DNA of 64,000 nucleotides from Candidatus Woesearchaeota archaeon (GCA_013202845.1 JABMPT010000012.1:44732-108731), one strand, 5' to 3'; shown: positions 40,836 through 49,528, numbered from the stretch's first letter. Made by a program: numbers and translations. Notes: generated from the sequence alone by a model not told the origin.

Positions 40836-41876
40836 ATGATAGATTGGCAAAGATTTAGGGAACAGATTGATCTTAACATTTTCAAAAGTATTTTTTCTGA
40901 AAGCTTGGCAGTTGGTCAGGAGAAGGTTCTGATAATTGGAGATTATGGTGTTCGAAACAGGGTTCTGTCTCCTATACTGACAAACGCGTATGCTTTGGCA
41001 GCAAGAGAGCTTGATCTAAACTACAATGTGTTGATGCAGAACGCTAAGACCAGAGGTGATTTTGCTGATGAGGTTATGATTAACAGCCTGAAAAGACTTC
41101 CTAAAAGAAGCATTATAGTGATGAATGTTTCCAACAGGATTGGAATGCTTGGTTCATTGGGTTTGAGTTTTAGAAGATTCTGTAGGAATAATGAACATAA
41201 ATTTGTGACTTCTTCATCTTTAGGTAGTCTGGCTAATGATAGTCTAAGAGACGTCCTGAATGTCTTGAATGTTGACTATAAAAGAATGAATTCTAAAGGG
41301 GAGAAAATCAAGAGATTACTGGACTCTGCTAGAGAGATTAATGTCAGAACAAAAATAGGTACTGACATAACATTTGATGTTACTGGAAGCAAATCAGTTG
41401 TCAATGCAGGTAATTACGCAGCTACAGGTGCTGGTGGAAACATGCCTGCTGGGGAGGTTTATATTTATCCAAAGCTTGACAAGGTAGAAGGAACTTTCTA
41501 TATCGATGGCAGTATGAGATTGAAAAATAAAACTCATTTAGTAAGAAGTCCTGTAAGAATTGATGTTGAAGGTGGTGAAATAGTCAATGTATCTAGTAAT
41601 TATGAAGGCAATCTTTTCAAACAGACTTTGGAATGGGCTCATAGAAGAGCTAAGAGACCACAAACCATCAGAAAGATAGCTGAGTTGGGTATTGGAATAA
41701 ATCCTAATGCTAAGATCATTGGAGCTACAATCATAGATGAGAAAACAATAGGGACAGTTCATATTGCAAATGGTTCAAACTCCTGGTTTGGCGGTGAGAT
41801 AAAATCCCTAGTTCACCTTGACCATGTTATTAGAAATGCTATTGTAAAAGTAGATGGAAGATTGCTAAGAGTTTAG
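40836..41876 (+). CDS. M29-type aminopeptidase-like protein
   Basis: Metallo-aminopeptidase of the M29 (aminopeptidase T) class. The C-terminal half holds the family pattern: NMPAGEVYIYP with a glutamate metal ligand, AELGIGINPNAKIIGATIID, EKTIGTVHIANGSN with a histidine, and SLVHLDHVI with His-Asp. The N-terminal 200 residues form the alpha/beta domain. Length 346 aa is a little shorter than bacterial relatives (about 400). TATA-like tttaaatatag sits about 27 nt before the ATG. The 3' end overlaps the convergent NFACT-R gene by 12 nt. Confidence 0.82.
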   Translation: MIDWQRFREQIDLNIFKSIFSESLAVGQEKVLIIGDYGVRNRVLSPILTNAYALAARELDLNYNVLMQNAKTRGDFADEVMINSLKRLPKRSIIVMNVSNRIGMLGSLGLSFRRFCRNNEHKFVTSSSLGSLANDSLRDVLNVLNVDYKRMNSKGEKIKRLLDSAREINVRTKIGTDITFDVTGSKSVVNAGNYAATGAGGNMPAGEVYIYPKLDKVEGTFYIDGSMRLKNKTHLVRSPVRIDVEGGEIVNVSSNYEGNLFKQTLEWAHRRAKRPQTIRKIAELGIGINPNAKIIGATIIDEKTIGTVHIANGSNSWFGGEIKSLVHLDHVIRNAIVKVDGRLLRV

Positions 41877-42632
41877 ACTACATCCACCTGCTGGCAGCGC
41901 TCTTATTATTTCATCCAGTTCTCCACCTATTTTATTCTTTATTTGCTTGGCAACTTCACTTGTTTTCTTGTCGCCCTGAATTACTTCAACAAATTCTTTG
42001 CAATTCTTCTTTACTGCAGAAACAGGACCACTCATTACTTTGTCTTTGTAGATGCCAATCGCCAGATTCATATTCGGAGTTATATAATTTGTTTTGCCCC
42101 TTATCATGAATGCTCCTTTTGGCATGAATTCTCCAGAGTTAGCTTCTTTTGAGACTTGGTCAGGGTTTACATAGAAAACTTCTAATGTGCTCATTCCCTG
42201 CTTCCAGCCCCTGCTGAAGTCTGCAGTGAAGTCAGCTACTTCCTGAAGTGTTGCCTCAGAAATCTTTTTTCCTTCTGATTTTACAACAACAAAAGGTGAA
42301 CCAGCCATGTCAGTGTGAAATACCAAGTCATCTTTCTCTGTGTTTTTCTTAATAACAATCTCATTGGTTGTTGCATCCCTACCGCCAATAACCAATAATC
42401 CGTCGCTAGAAACAAACCAGTGGAATTTCTCGAACCACTCTCTTTTCTTTATCTTCCTTATAACAGGCTTTTCATGGACAACCTCTTTTGCTTCAGCTTT
42501 TTTTAACCGCTCTTTGCTTTTCAATAATGCTTTCTTTGCTCCTTTAAGCTTTTTCTTAGCTTTCTTTGCCTTCTCAAAGTATTCTGCTGCGTTCTCTTCT
42601 ATTGTTTTTCTGAAATCTAGTGCGAGTTTCAT
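41865..42632 (-). CDS. NFACT-R domain protein (C-terminal half of RqcH/NEMF)
   Basis: The 255-aa protein consists of a coiled coil (about residues 8-55, rich in Lys/Glu) and an NFACT-R (DUF814) domain: WFVSSDGLLVIGGRDATTNE (about 82-101), then FHTDMAGSPFVVVK and MPKGAFMIRGKTNYI. Full-length RqcH/NEMF proteins of ribosome quality control are 550-650 aa and carry an N-terminal NFACT-N domain, absent here. It is either a split half with the N-terminal gene elsewhere or a stand-alone version. GAGG lies in the loop of a hairpin 6 nt before the ATG. Confidence 0.82.
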   Translation of the reverse strand: MKLALDFRKTIEENAAEYFEKAKKAKKKLKGAKKALLKSKERLKKAEAKEVVHEKPVIRKIKKREWFEKFHWFVSSDGLLVIGGRDATTNEIVIKKNTEKDDLVFHTDMAGSPFVVVKSEGKKISEATLQEVADFTADFSRGWKQGMSTLEVFYVNPDQVSKEANSGEFMPKGAFMIRGKTNYITPNMNLAIGIYKDKVMSGPVSAVKKNCKEFVEVIQGDKKTSEVAKQIKNKIGGELDEIIRALPAGGCSLNS

Positions 42633-42726
42633 AATTTTACCTCATTAAAATTATGGGACACCAACATTTCAAATGTTGGGTTGCAAAAATATCTAATTTT
42701 TGACAACACCAAAATCTTTGATTTTG
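42631..42726. repeat. AT-rich hairpin array between NFACT-R and AKR genes
   Basis: Four inverted repeats in a row: ATAATTTTA/TAAAATTAT (42631-42654), CCAACAT/ATGTTGG (42661-42679), CAAAAAT/ATTTTTG (42684-42702) and CAAAATC/GATTTTG (42710-42726). The spacers include ACACC twice. They fill the whole gap between the two minus-strand genes. The first one carries the NFACT-R ribosome binding site in its loop. Confidence 0.7.
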
Positions 42727-42732
42727 TTTGTT

Positions 42733-43545
42733 TCATGGTATATTTTGAGGGTCCCAACAGGTTCTGAAGTTTTCATTGAATGAATTCATTTTTTTCATAT
42801 CATCGCTGCTTATCTCAAAGTCAAATATATCTGCGTTTTCCTCAATCCTTTTTTTATGAACTGATTTTGGGATTACAATCATGTTGTGTTGCAAAACCCA
42901 TCTTATGAGCAGTTGAGCAGGGGTTTTTTTATATTTTTCAGCTATTTCAACCAATTTAGGGTCATTTAGCTTTTGTCCTCTTGTGAGAGGACTGTATGCT
43001 TCCAAGACAGTTCCTTTTTCATTGCAAAAATCTAATAATTCTTTCAGAAACAAAAATGGACTGAACTCAACCTGGTTTACAACTGGAACCACTTCTGCAG
43101 TCTTTAGCAATTCTTTCAGATGTCTGATAAGGAAGTTACTCACACCTATTGATCTGCATTTTCCTTCTTTGTAAAGCTTTTCCATTACTTTCCAGGCTTT
43201 GATTCTCGTTTCTTCCACAGGCCAATGCATCATATACAAGTCAACATAATTAGTCTGCAGTTTTCTTAAGCTTTCATTCAAGGCTTTCTCAGGATCATCT
43301 TGGTCATCGTTCCAAAGCTTTGTGGTTATGAATATATTTTCTCTTTTTAATCCTGATTTTTTTATAGCATCGCCTATCTCCTTTTCATTTCCGTATATTG
43401 CGGCTGTATCGATGTGTCTATAACCTGCCTTCAAAGCCCAAAGGATTGCATTGCCAACCTCATTTGGTGCTGCTTTGTATGTTCCAAGTCCGAAAACAGG
43501 CATCTTAACTCCATTGTTCAGTTTTATAGTGGTATTTATGTCCAT
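42733..43545 (-). CDS. Aldo/keto reductase
   Basis: NADPH-dependent aldo/keto reductase of the AKR5 (2,5-diketo-gluconate reductase) type. The catalytic tetrad is visible: Asp46 and Tyr51 in GYRHIDTAAIYGNE, Lys77 in FITTKLWND and His107 in YMMHWPVEE. The NADPH-binding end is IVIPKSVHKKRIEEN. At 270 aa the length is typical. The natural substrate is not predictable. Confidence 0.92.
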   Translation of the reverse strand: MDINTTIKLNNGVKMPVFGLGTYKAAPNEVGNAILWALKAGYRHIDTAAIYGNEKEIGDAIKKSGLKRENIFITTKLWNDDQDDPEKALNESLRKLQTNYVDLYMMHWPVEETRIKAWKVMEKLYKEGKCRSIGVSNFLIRHLKELLKTAEVVPVVNQVEFSPFLFLKELLDFCNEKGTVLEAYSPLTRGQKLNDPKLVEIAEKYKKTPAQLLIRWVLQHNMIVIPKSVHKKRIEENADIFDFEISSDDMKKMNSFNENFRTCWDPQNIP

Positions 43546-43591
43546 TATAATACCTCAAATACAGAGCTTTTTTTATGTTTTTGGGTTAGAA

Positions 43592-43855
43592 TTAGCAAGT
43601 TGAGAGTTCTTCTAGTAATATTGCGTGGTCTTCACACACGCTAAACTTGTTTTTTTCAATCTCTATTCTTGGAATAATCTTATCAGTCATTTTACAGAAA
43701 GCGCTTGATTTTATTATCTCCTCAGGTAAATCACCGCATTCAGGAGCTTCTTTAACTATTCCGGCTGTCCAGCTCATGATCATTGCTCCAATGGCTACTG
43801 CGAATGCAATCAGCAGAATTGTAGCTATAATAGGACTCAAACCTCTTTTATTCAT
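43592..43855 (-). CDS. Archaeal type IV pilin-like protein (short)
   Basis: An 87-aa protein with the class III signal MNKRGLSPIIATILLIAFAV, the hallmark of archaellin and type IV pilin N-terminal domains. The helix spans about residues 8-30. The mature outside part is only 57 residues with four cysteines (CGD, FCK, VCE and terminal C), which might form disulfides. It is isolated from the main pilus locus and located 46 nt upstream of the AKR gene. Confidence 0.78.
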   Translation of the reverse strand: MNKRGLSPIIATILLIAFAVAIGAMIMSWTAGIVKEAPECGDLPEEIIKSSAFCKMTDKIIPRIEIEKNKFSVCEDHAILLEELSTC

Positions 43856-43965
43856 AGTTCAACTTATACAATTTATCATATATAAAACTTTTGGAAAATA
43901 ATCCTAAAACCATAACATTTATTAATAAAATGCTTGTCTTATCCTTTAAAACGAGGTGGTTTATT

Positions 43966-44706
43966 ATGTGGGAATGGATTGTTGGTGTTGTTGTTTTCTA
44001 TATCTTTTCTGGTTTAAAGATTGTTAAAGAATATGAGAGAGGGGTTAAGTTCACTCTTGGAAAATTCTCAGGTGTTATGAATCCAGGACTTAGAATTGTT
44101 CTGCCAGTGATTCAATCCTGGCAAAAGGTTGATATGCGTGTTAAGGCTGTTGACGTGCCTGACCAGGACTGTATGACAAAGGATAATATTTCTGTCAATG
44201 TCAATGCAGTTATCTATTACAAGGTTATGGACTCTCAAAAAGCAATTATAAATGTTGAACATTTTAACTATGCTATTAGCCAGTTGGCTCAGACAACCAT
44301 GAGAAACATTGTTGGAGAGGTTGAGCTTGACGAATTATTGAGCAGCAGGGACCAGGTTTCTGAAAAAATACAGGTAATAGTTGACAAAGCTTCGGATCCT
44401 TGGGGTATAAAGGTTGAAGCTGTTGAGCTGAAAGACGTTGTTTTGCCTAATGATATGAAAAGAGTCATGGGTAAACAAGCTGAAGCTGAGAGAGAGAAGA
44501 GGGCAGTCATCATTAAGGCTGAAGGAGAAGTTATCGCTGCCACAAACATGTCTAAAGCAGCTGCGATGCTTTCAAAATATGATGGTGCTTTACACTTGAG
44601 AACCTTACAGACAATTAATGATATCTCATCAGACCAGAGCAACACAGTAATATTTGCTATGCCTTTAGAAGTTCTGAGAGCTTTGGAAGGTTTTAGGAAG
44701 AAATAA
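43966..44706 (+). CDS. SPFH/band 7 membrane protein (slipin/stomatin-like)
   Basis: An N-terminal hydrophobic anchor (MWEWIVGVVVFYIFSGLKIV) is followed by the band-7 domain: ERGVKFTLGKFSGVMNPGL, then VPDQDCMTKDNISVNVNAV and the coiled end MKRVMGKQAEAEREKRAVI. The chosen ATG has GAGGTGG 6 nt upstream; an upstream ATG at 43891 would add an unlikely 25-residue leader. Slipin genes usually sit beside an NfeD protease-partner gene, which is missing here. Probably a membrane microdomain scaffold. Confidence 0.88.
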   Translation: MWEWIVGVVVFYIFSGLKIVKEYERGVKFTLGKFSGVMNPGLRIVLPVIQSWQKVDMRVKAVDVPDQDCMTKDNISVNVNAVIYYKVMDSQKAIINVEHFNYAISQLAQTTMRNIVGEVELDELLSSRDQVSEKIQVIVDKASDPWGIKVEAVELKDVVLPNDMKRVMGKQAEAEREKRAVIIKAEGEVIAATNMSKAAAMLSKYDGALHLRTLQTINDISSDQSNTVIFAMPLEVLRALEGFRKK

Positions 44707-44720
44707 TAATTTTTTTTATT

Positions 44721-45470
44721 TTATTTCCAATTGCTTAATGCTTCTTCTTCCACAAAGTGCAGCTTTCCAGGAACAATCAAGCAATGCAGTGGTTTTCCAA
44801 AATCTGTTTTCTCGATTTCAGAAGCTTTTCCGTACTTTATCTTGTAATCCCCGCCCAGTCTTGCACAACCGAGAATCATGGTATCTTTTGTAAAGACTTT
44901 TCCTTTTCTCTTTTTTTCGATGCCCAAAAGAATTTTTATCGCTTCATTTACAGTCATGTTCTTTTCAGGCTTGATATCGAGAAGGATTAATGTGTGTAAT
45001 CCTAGCTTTTTATTGGCTTTTATAGCGTCATAAGCTGTTTCTGGCTTGAAATTAGGCTCTGGATAGGGTATTGAGCTTGTTTTTCCAAACTTATACAATT
45101 CAAGCCCTGTAATACCAACAGCATTTAGAATAGAAGCGTTGTTTATTACCTCTATCTTGATGTCTTTCTCTTTGGCTCTTAAGAACAAATCTGTGTGTGT
45201 TGTGGCTCCAAAAACATCTCCGACAACAAGGAATGCAACTCTTTTGTGTTTTGCTTTGTCAAGTATTTTCTCAGCATTTTTCTCGACTAACTCACGGTCA
45301 GCAGGTATTATCTTCTTGTTGTAGAACCTCTCAAGCCTTTTCATGACTACTTGTAATCTTGAAGTGTAGCACTCTAGAAAGACATAATCTGCTTCCTTTA
45401 TCCTTTTAAGTCCTTTAATAGTTATGTCTTCCTCGTCATTCAGACCAATGCCTATCATGTATAATGTCAT
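44721..45470 (-). CDS. dphB: Diphthine synthase DphB
   Basis: SAM-dependent methyltransferase that trimethylates the modified histidine of elongation factor 2 in diphthamide synthesis. The tetrapyrrole-methylase-like fold is clear: MTLYMIGIGLNDEEDITIKG at the start, FLVVGDVFGATTHTDL (about 79-94), NASILNAVGITGLELYKFG and the C-terminal IVPGKLHFVEEEAL. At 249 aa the length is normal. It confirms an archaeal (or eukaryotic) origin. Monocistronic. Confidence 0.95.
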   Translation of the reverse strand: MTLYMIGIGLNDEEDITIKGLKRIKEADYVFLECYTSRLQVVMKRLERFYNKKIIPADRELVEKNAEKILDKAKHKRVAFLVVGDVFGATTHTDLFLRAKEKDIKIEVINNASILNAVGITGLELYKFGKTSSIPYPEPNFKPETAYDAIKANKKLGLHTLILLDIKPEKNMTVNEAIKILLGIEKKRKGKVFTKDTMILGCARLGGDYKIKYGKASEIEKTDFGKPLHCLIVPGKLHFVEEEALSNWK

Positions 45471-45556
45471 AGAAGGAGGTATAAGAGCTGTTTTTTTAAG
45501 GGTTTAGGTTTTTATCATAAAATTTAAAAACATTTCAATTCAGAACTATATGTACA

Positions 45557-46216
45557 GTGACAAAGATTCTAATACTAAATCCTGACCCTGATGAATGGGA
45601 GATGAATGCGGCACATCATTTCCTTAATGTTCTGAAAGATCATGATGTTGAGATTGTTAATGTTTGCAAAGGAGAAACTCCTACAAACTTTGATTATGAT
45701 AAGTTTATAGTTCCTGGTTCTGCAACCTCTTGTTATGAAGAACTTGATTGGCTCAGAAAACTTGAAGACTTGATAAGGAAAATACACTCTATTGGAAAAC
45801 CCCTTCTAGGTGTTTGTTTTGGACATCAGGCAATTGCAAAAGCTTTAGGTGGAGAAGTGGTTTTTGCAGGTAGCAGGGAGTTTGGGCCTGTTCATATGCT
45901 TTTAACAGAGGAAGGGGTTAGAAGTCCTTTATTCAAGAATATTTCTAACAATTTTCTAGTTTTAGAATCACATCAGGACAAAGTTATAAAGATTCCAGAA
46001 GGAGCTGTTTTGCTGGTAGAGAATGATTTCTGTATACAATCTTTTAGTATTGGAAACACTTTCTGTGTGCAGTTTCACCCTGAAATGACTGTGAAAACAG
46101 CTAGAATATTAGGAACTAGGTATGGTAAGGATCTCTCTGTTTTAGATATTTTCAAAGATTCTCATCGAGAAATAACATTAAAAGTTATCAATAATTTTAT
46201 AGAATTTACTTCTTAG
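45557..46216 (+). CDS. Class I glutamine amidotransferase
   Basis: Triad-type GATase. The nucleophile is Cys87 in GVCFGHQAIAKALGG and the His/Glu pair is in CVQFHPEM (His174, Glu176). No synthase domain is attached, so it acts on a separate partner or hydrolyses gamma-glutamyl compounds; the sequence resembles GMP-synthase-like amidotransferases. The start is GTG at 45557, about 30 nt after TATA-like atttaaaaac; the ATG at 45550 is out of frame. Its last 11 nt overlap the convergent coiled-coil gene. Confidence 0.87.
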   Translation: MTKILILNPDPDEWEMNAAHHFLNVLKDHDVEIVNVCKGETPTNFDYDKFIVPGSATSCYEELDWLRKLEDLIRKIHSIGKPLLGVCFGHQAIAKALGGEVVFAGSREFGPVHMLLTEEGVRSPLFKNISNNFLVLESHQDKVIKIPEGAVLLVENDFCIQSFSIGNTFCVQFHPEMTVKTARILGTRYGKDLSVLDIFKDSHREITLKVINNFIEFTS

Positions 46217-47096
46217 TAGACCTTTGCATAACCAGCAAGTCTTCAGTGGTTAGCTTCTGCTTTTTCTTTATTTTCAGCTCTACCTCTTTTTCTTTCTCTT
46301 TCAAGGTCTTCTTTTTCTTCTCAATTTCTAATTCTTCAATCTCTACTTCGTGTTTCTTAAGCTCTTCCTTTATCTTGTTCAGGTCTTGAAGCTTCTTTTT
46401 CATCTCGTCATTGAGTTCTTGATATCTCTTCTTCCCTTCCAAGAATTTCTCATGAGCTTCCTTCTCTTTATTCTTTAACAAATCGATTTCTTTAGAATTT
46501 TCTATTAATTGTTCGTGGAATTCCTGACTGTCTTTTGCCTGATGTTGGATATCCTTGTGAAACTTGTTAGCATCCTTCTTCAGCTTCCTTATCTCTTTTG
46601 TCTTAGTTTTTATCTCATCAAGCTCCTTTGTTACCTCTTTCATCTCGTTGTATTTTTTCTTCAATCCTTTGAGTTCCTTCATTATCTTCTGCTCTTTCTG
46701 AAAACTAATCGCTTCTGTCTCTATCTTCATATCCATTGCTTCTATCTTCTTCTTCAATGCTTCAGGTCTCTCCTTGAAATTCTGTTTTTTCTTTATGTTT
46801 TCAAATCTTTTCTTCATATCATTCAAAGTTTTCAACCCTTCAGAAATCTGTTTATTCAATTCATCTCTCTTGGTTTTTGAACCTTTGACTCCGGAAGTAA
46901 GGCTGTCTCTCTGCTTTTTAGAACCTTTGATGGAGAATATTTTGCCTTTTATTTCGTCACCTATTGTATTCTTCTTTCTAAACCAGGACTCTTTCTCAGA
47001 ATTAATCTTGTTCAGCCTGGTTTTTAATAGGTTTACTTCCTCTCTGGCCTTTTTTAGGTCATCTAGTAATTTTCTTTTTTCAGCTTCTTTCAGCAT
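46206..47096 (-). CDS. Long coiled-coil protein (COG1340-like)
   Basis: A 296-aa, almost entirely coiled-coil protein rich in Lys and Glu with no globular head. From memory it resembles the archaeal COG1340 family, whose function is not established. The only breaks are near residues 47-75 (KGKIFSIKGSKKQRD) and near the C-terminal tail LTTEDLLVMQRSTKK. It lies downstream of the ribosomal stalk genes on the same strand, separated by hairpins. Confidence 0.7.
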   Translation of the reverse strand: MLKEAEKRKLLDDLKKAREEVNLLKTRLNKINSEKESWFRKKNTIGDEIKGKIFSIKGSKKQRDSLTSGVKGSKTKRDELNKQISEGLKTLNDMKKRFENIKKKQNFKERPEALKKKIEAMDMKIETEAISFQKEQKIMKELKGLKKKYNEMKEVTKELDEIKTKTKEIRKLKKDANKFHKDIQHQAKDSQEFHEQLIENSKEIDLLKNKEKEAHEKFLEGKKRYQELNDEMKKKLQDLNKIKEELKKHEVEIEELEIEKKKKTLKEKEKEVELKIKKKQKLTTEDLLVMQRSTKK

Positions 47097-47130
47097 ATTG
47101 TCTCACTTAAAAATTAAATAAAAAAATGAT

Positions 47131-47177
47131 AGAAATCGATTGAACGATTTCTAGCATGCCAAAAATATTCTATTTTT
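47131..47177. repeat. AT-rich hairpin pair upstream of the coiled-coil gene
   Basis: AGAAATCG/CGATTTCT (47131-47152) and AAAAATA/TATTTTT (47161-47177) fill the gap between the P1 stop and the coiled-coil gene. On the minus strand they lie downstream of P1, so they might act as a terminator, but the stems match the array type at 42631 and 63446. Confidence 0.6.
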
Positions 47178-47183
47178 AAGCAT

Positions 47184-47504
47184 TTAACCGAATAGTGCTC
47201 CTAGTCCTGCAGCTGCCTGTTCTTCACTTTTTTCATCTTCTTTTGGCTTTTCTTCCTTTTTCTCTTCTGCAGGTGCATCTCCTCCGGCTGGTGCCTCAGC
47301 TGCTGGTGCGCTTGCTGCTGCTGGTGCAACTGCTGCGTTTTTGACAGCATCATCGATATCAACGCCTTCAAGGGCTGCTACAAGAGCCTTTATTCGCGCT
47401 GCATCGGCTTTTACGCCTGCTGCTTCTAGCACTTTTTTCATTGAAGCTTCATCAACCTTTTTTCCTGCTTTGTGCAGGAGCATTGCCGCATATACATATT
47501 CCAT
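47184..47504 (-). CDS. rpl12: Ribosomal stalk protein P1 (aP1, L12 equivalent)
   Basis: Archaeal ribosomal acidic protein P1. The N-terminal dimerisation helix is [20 protein letters not shown], an Ala/Pro-rich hinge is at 60-75, and an acidic tail ends with [10 protein letters not shown], the conserved peptide that recruits translation factors. At 106 aa the length is normal. It follows uL10 in the operon uL1-uL10-P1. Confidence 0.95.
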   Translation of the reverse strand: MEYVYAAMLLHKAGKKVDEASMKKVLEAAGVKADAARIKALVAALEGVDIDDAVKNAAVAPAAASAPAAEAPAGGDAPAEEKKEEKPKEDEKSEEQAAAGLGALFG

Positions 47505-47525
47505 CTTCTATACCTCCGATGTAAA

Positions 47526-48716
47526 TTATGATTCCTTGGAATCTTTTTCGTTGTTTTTCGAGGCGTCTGCCTCTTGAGCATCAGTTTTGTCTTCTTTTGT
47601 TTCGTCTTTTTCTTCTTCGACTTTCTCTTCTTCTTTTGTTTCTTCCTTAGCAGGCTTGTCTGAAACCTCTTCAGGTTTCTGAGCATCGTCAGAAACTTTT
47701 GTTTCTGAGACTTCTGCTTCAGGTGTAATTTCTTCTTCTTTTTTCTCTTCAACCTTTTCTTCTTCTTTTGCTGGCTCTTCCTTAATTTCTTCCTTAGCTT
47801 CTTTTTTCATTTCTTCCTTAGGCTCCTCAACTTTCTCTTCCTTTATTTCTTCCTTTGTCTCTTCAACAGGAGCTTTAATATCCAATTTTGAATTTAATAC
47901 ACTTGCTTCACCTTCTGCTTTGGCAAGCAAGGTTCCGACAGTCTCATCTGTTAATATATCACATTCCAAAGCTAGTGCTTTACTGTCAGCTGCTGCTTTC
48001 TGTATCAATAAAGTGACTGTCTCTGTTGTTGGATAACCAGCATTGATGGCCAAATTGAATGCCATTACAGCTGCGCTCTGGAAGTCTTTCCTGTATGCAT
48101 CTTCGTCAACATCAAGAACGTCTTTTGTCAGTATCTCACCTTTTTCATAGACTGCTTTCAGATCAAGTCCTATCTCCATTGGCTCAACACCAAGCCTTTG
48201 AAGGATACCTGCAAGTTTGGCATCTACAACTTCTCCTTCCTTGGCAACCACTTTGTCTTCCTTTATTGCAATCTTTCCGTCTTCAACAGCAGTCATTATA
48301 CCAAAGCTGCCAAGCTCTCCAATAACTGGTCCTGGAGCGAAACTAGTCTTTCCAGCAGGAATAACGATATCATTTGGAGCTGTCTGTCCCGCACCAATTG
48401 GTGCTTTTGACTTGTTTTTTTTGATTGTTGAGAATAATGAGAAAGGATTCTCTTTAGTGAACAATATTGCTGGCATACCATTAAGGTATTCTTTTAATTT
48501 GTCAATGTGAGGCTTCTTGCTGTCATTAATGGCGATGTTTATCAGTCTCCTCTTAGTCATCCTTAGAAGCACTTTGCCTCTTAATTTCTCCCTCATAATC
48601 TGTAGCTGTTTTGTAGGGAGATTCTGCATGTTGACAACACCAATTATTGGATATTCATCTATCAGTTTAGTGAATTCCTTTACTGTCTCCTTTTTGTGCT
48701 GTGCTACATGTGCCAT
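47526..48716 (-). CDS. rplP0: Ribosomal protein uL10 (P0) with a long acidic tail
   Basis: Stalk base protein that binds 23S rRNA and carries P1 dimers. Residues 1-270 follow the family: ANO-terminal MAHVAQHKKETVKEFTKLI, RMTKRRLINIAI, GAGQTAPNDIVIPAGKTSFA and PGPVIGELGSFGI. Helices for P1 binding end near 278. Residues 281-396 are a Lys/Glu-rich tail that ends ADASKNNEKDSKES, without the GLGALFG peptide that normally closes archaeal P0. Part of the tail DNA is repeated exactly at the end of the window. Confidence 0.92.
   Translation of the reverse strand: MAHVAQHKKETVKEFTKLIDEYPIIGVVNMQNLPTKQLQIMREKLRGKVLLRMTKRRLINIAINDSKKPHIDKLKEYLNGMPAILFTKENPFSLFSTIKKNKSKAPIGAGQTAPNDIVIPAGKTSFAPGPVIGELGSFGIMTAVEDGKIAIKEDKVVAKEGEVVDAKLAGILQRLGVEPMEIGLDLKAVYEKGEILTKDVLDVDEDAYRKDFQSAAVMAFNLAINAGYPTTETVTLLIQKAAADSKALALECDILTDETVGTLLAKAEGEASVLNSKLDIKAPVEETKEEIKEEKVEEPKEEMKKEAKEEIKEEPAKEEEKVEEKKEEEITPEAEVSETKVSDDAQKPEEVSDKPAKEETKEEEKVEEEKDETKEDKTDAQEADASKNNEKDSKES
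47647..47715. repeat. 69-bp perfect repeat, copy in uL10
   Basis: This segment is identical to 63930-63998. Read on the minus strand it encodes SETKVSDDAQKPEEVSDKPA in the same frame in both genes. Identity at DNA level, including third positions, means recent copying, not convergence of charge. Confidence 0.93.
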
Positions 48717-48717
48717 T

Positions 48718-49368
48718 TTAGACCTTTATTGCTTTGCTCATAGTAAATTTCAAGTATATCTTGTTGATATTGTTCTTCTCTTTTGGAAGATGATGTATTA
48801 ATTGATCATAAGCGTACAGAATATTATCGATAACATGTGTGATATCCTGGTCCTCTTTTCCGACCATCACATGGATTGTTGGTTCTTTCTTTGCAACCAA
48901 CTGCACTGTTTTCTGCAATTTCTCGTAAAGAGGCTTTATCTGTGGTTTTGCAGCAACTATCGCGCCAACTTTAGGGTTTGGCATCTTTCCTCTAGGACCA
49001 AATGTTGGTCCGAAAACAGATGCCACCTGAGTCATAAGACTGCCCTGTGCAATGAAGAAATCATATTTTTTAGCTAAAGCTTTGGCTTTTTTTGGATCTT
49101 TTTTAAAAGCATCAAACTGGGTTGCGACTATTGTTTCATCACAGATTTTCTTGCATTCATCAGCCAATTCAGGGCCAACTAAAGCACAAACATTCTTTTT
49201 CTTATTGATAGGATGATGAAGGTTCACAAAGAAATCAACTTGTTGTTCAGAATTTTTAAGATCAAGATCTTTAAGGGTTACTATAAGGTCAACTGATTGA
49301 GAGAAGTTTCTTTTCTTTGAGTCTTTTTTCAGCTTTTCTAATGTTTGTAATATAGTTTTTTTATCCAT
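48718..49368 (-). CDS. rpl1: Ribosomal protein uL1
   Basis: Large-subunit protein at the L1 stalk. Marks of the family are IVTLKDLDLKNSEQQVDFFV (about 28-47), AKKYDFFIAQGSLMTQV, and GPTFGPRGKMPNPKVG (about 119-134), the conserved rRNA-binding loop. At 216 aa the length is normal for archaea. A GGAGG lies just before the ATG. It heads the uL1-uL10-P1 operon; uL11, which often precedes it in archaea, is not here. Confidence 0.96.
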   Translation of the reverse strand: MDKKTILQTLEKLKKDSKKRNFSQSVDLIVTLKDLDLKNSEQQVDFFVNLHHPINKKKNVCALVGPELADECKKICDETIVATQFDAFKKDPKKAKALAKKYDFFIAQGSLMTQVASVFGPTFGPRGKMPNPKVGAIVAAKPQIKPLYEKLQKTVQLVAKKEPTIHVMVGKEDQDITHVIDNILYAYDQLIHHLPKEKNNINKIYLKFTMSKAIKV

Positions 49369-49445
49369 TCTTCCCTCCTACGTAAAGTAGTGATTACGGG
49401 TTATTGTGTGAAACTGTGGTTTATTTATAAAGATTTTGATTATGA

Positions 49446-49528
49446 CGCCAGGGCCCGGATTTGAACCGGGAATCCCAAAAGGGACAAGCTTTCCAGGCTT
49501 GCGCAGTACCAGATTGTGCCACCCTGGC
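49446..49528 (-). tRNA. tRNA-Ser (anticodon GGA)
   Basis: Acceptor GCCAGGG/CCCTGGC with discriminator G, anticodon arm CAAGC-CTGGAAA-GCTTG, long variable arm TCCCTTTTGGGATT and T-arm CCCGG-TTCAAAT-CCGGG. The anticodon is GGA. No intron, unlike tRNA-Ser(CGA) at 26510. Confidence 0.96.

Noticed and set aside
47438..47752. A 104-aa Lys-rich ORF within uL10 and P1
   Set aside because: It is a frame-shifted reading of the uL10 tail and P1 start, both of which are firmly identified.
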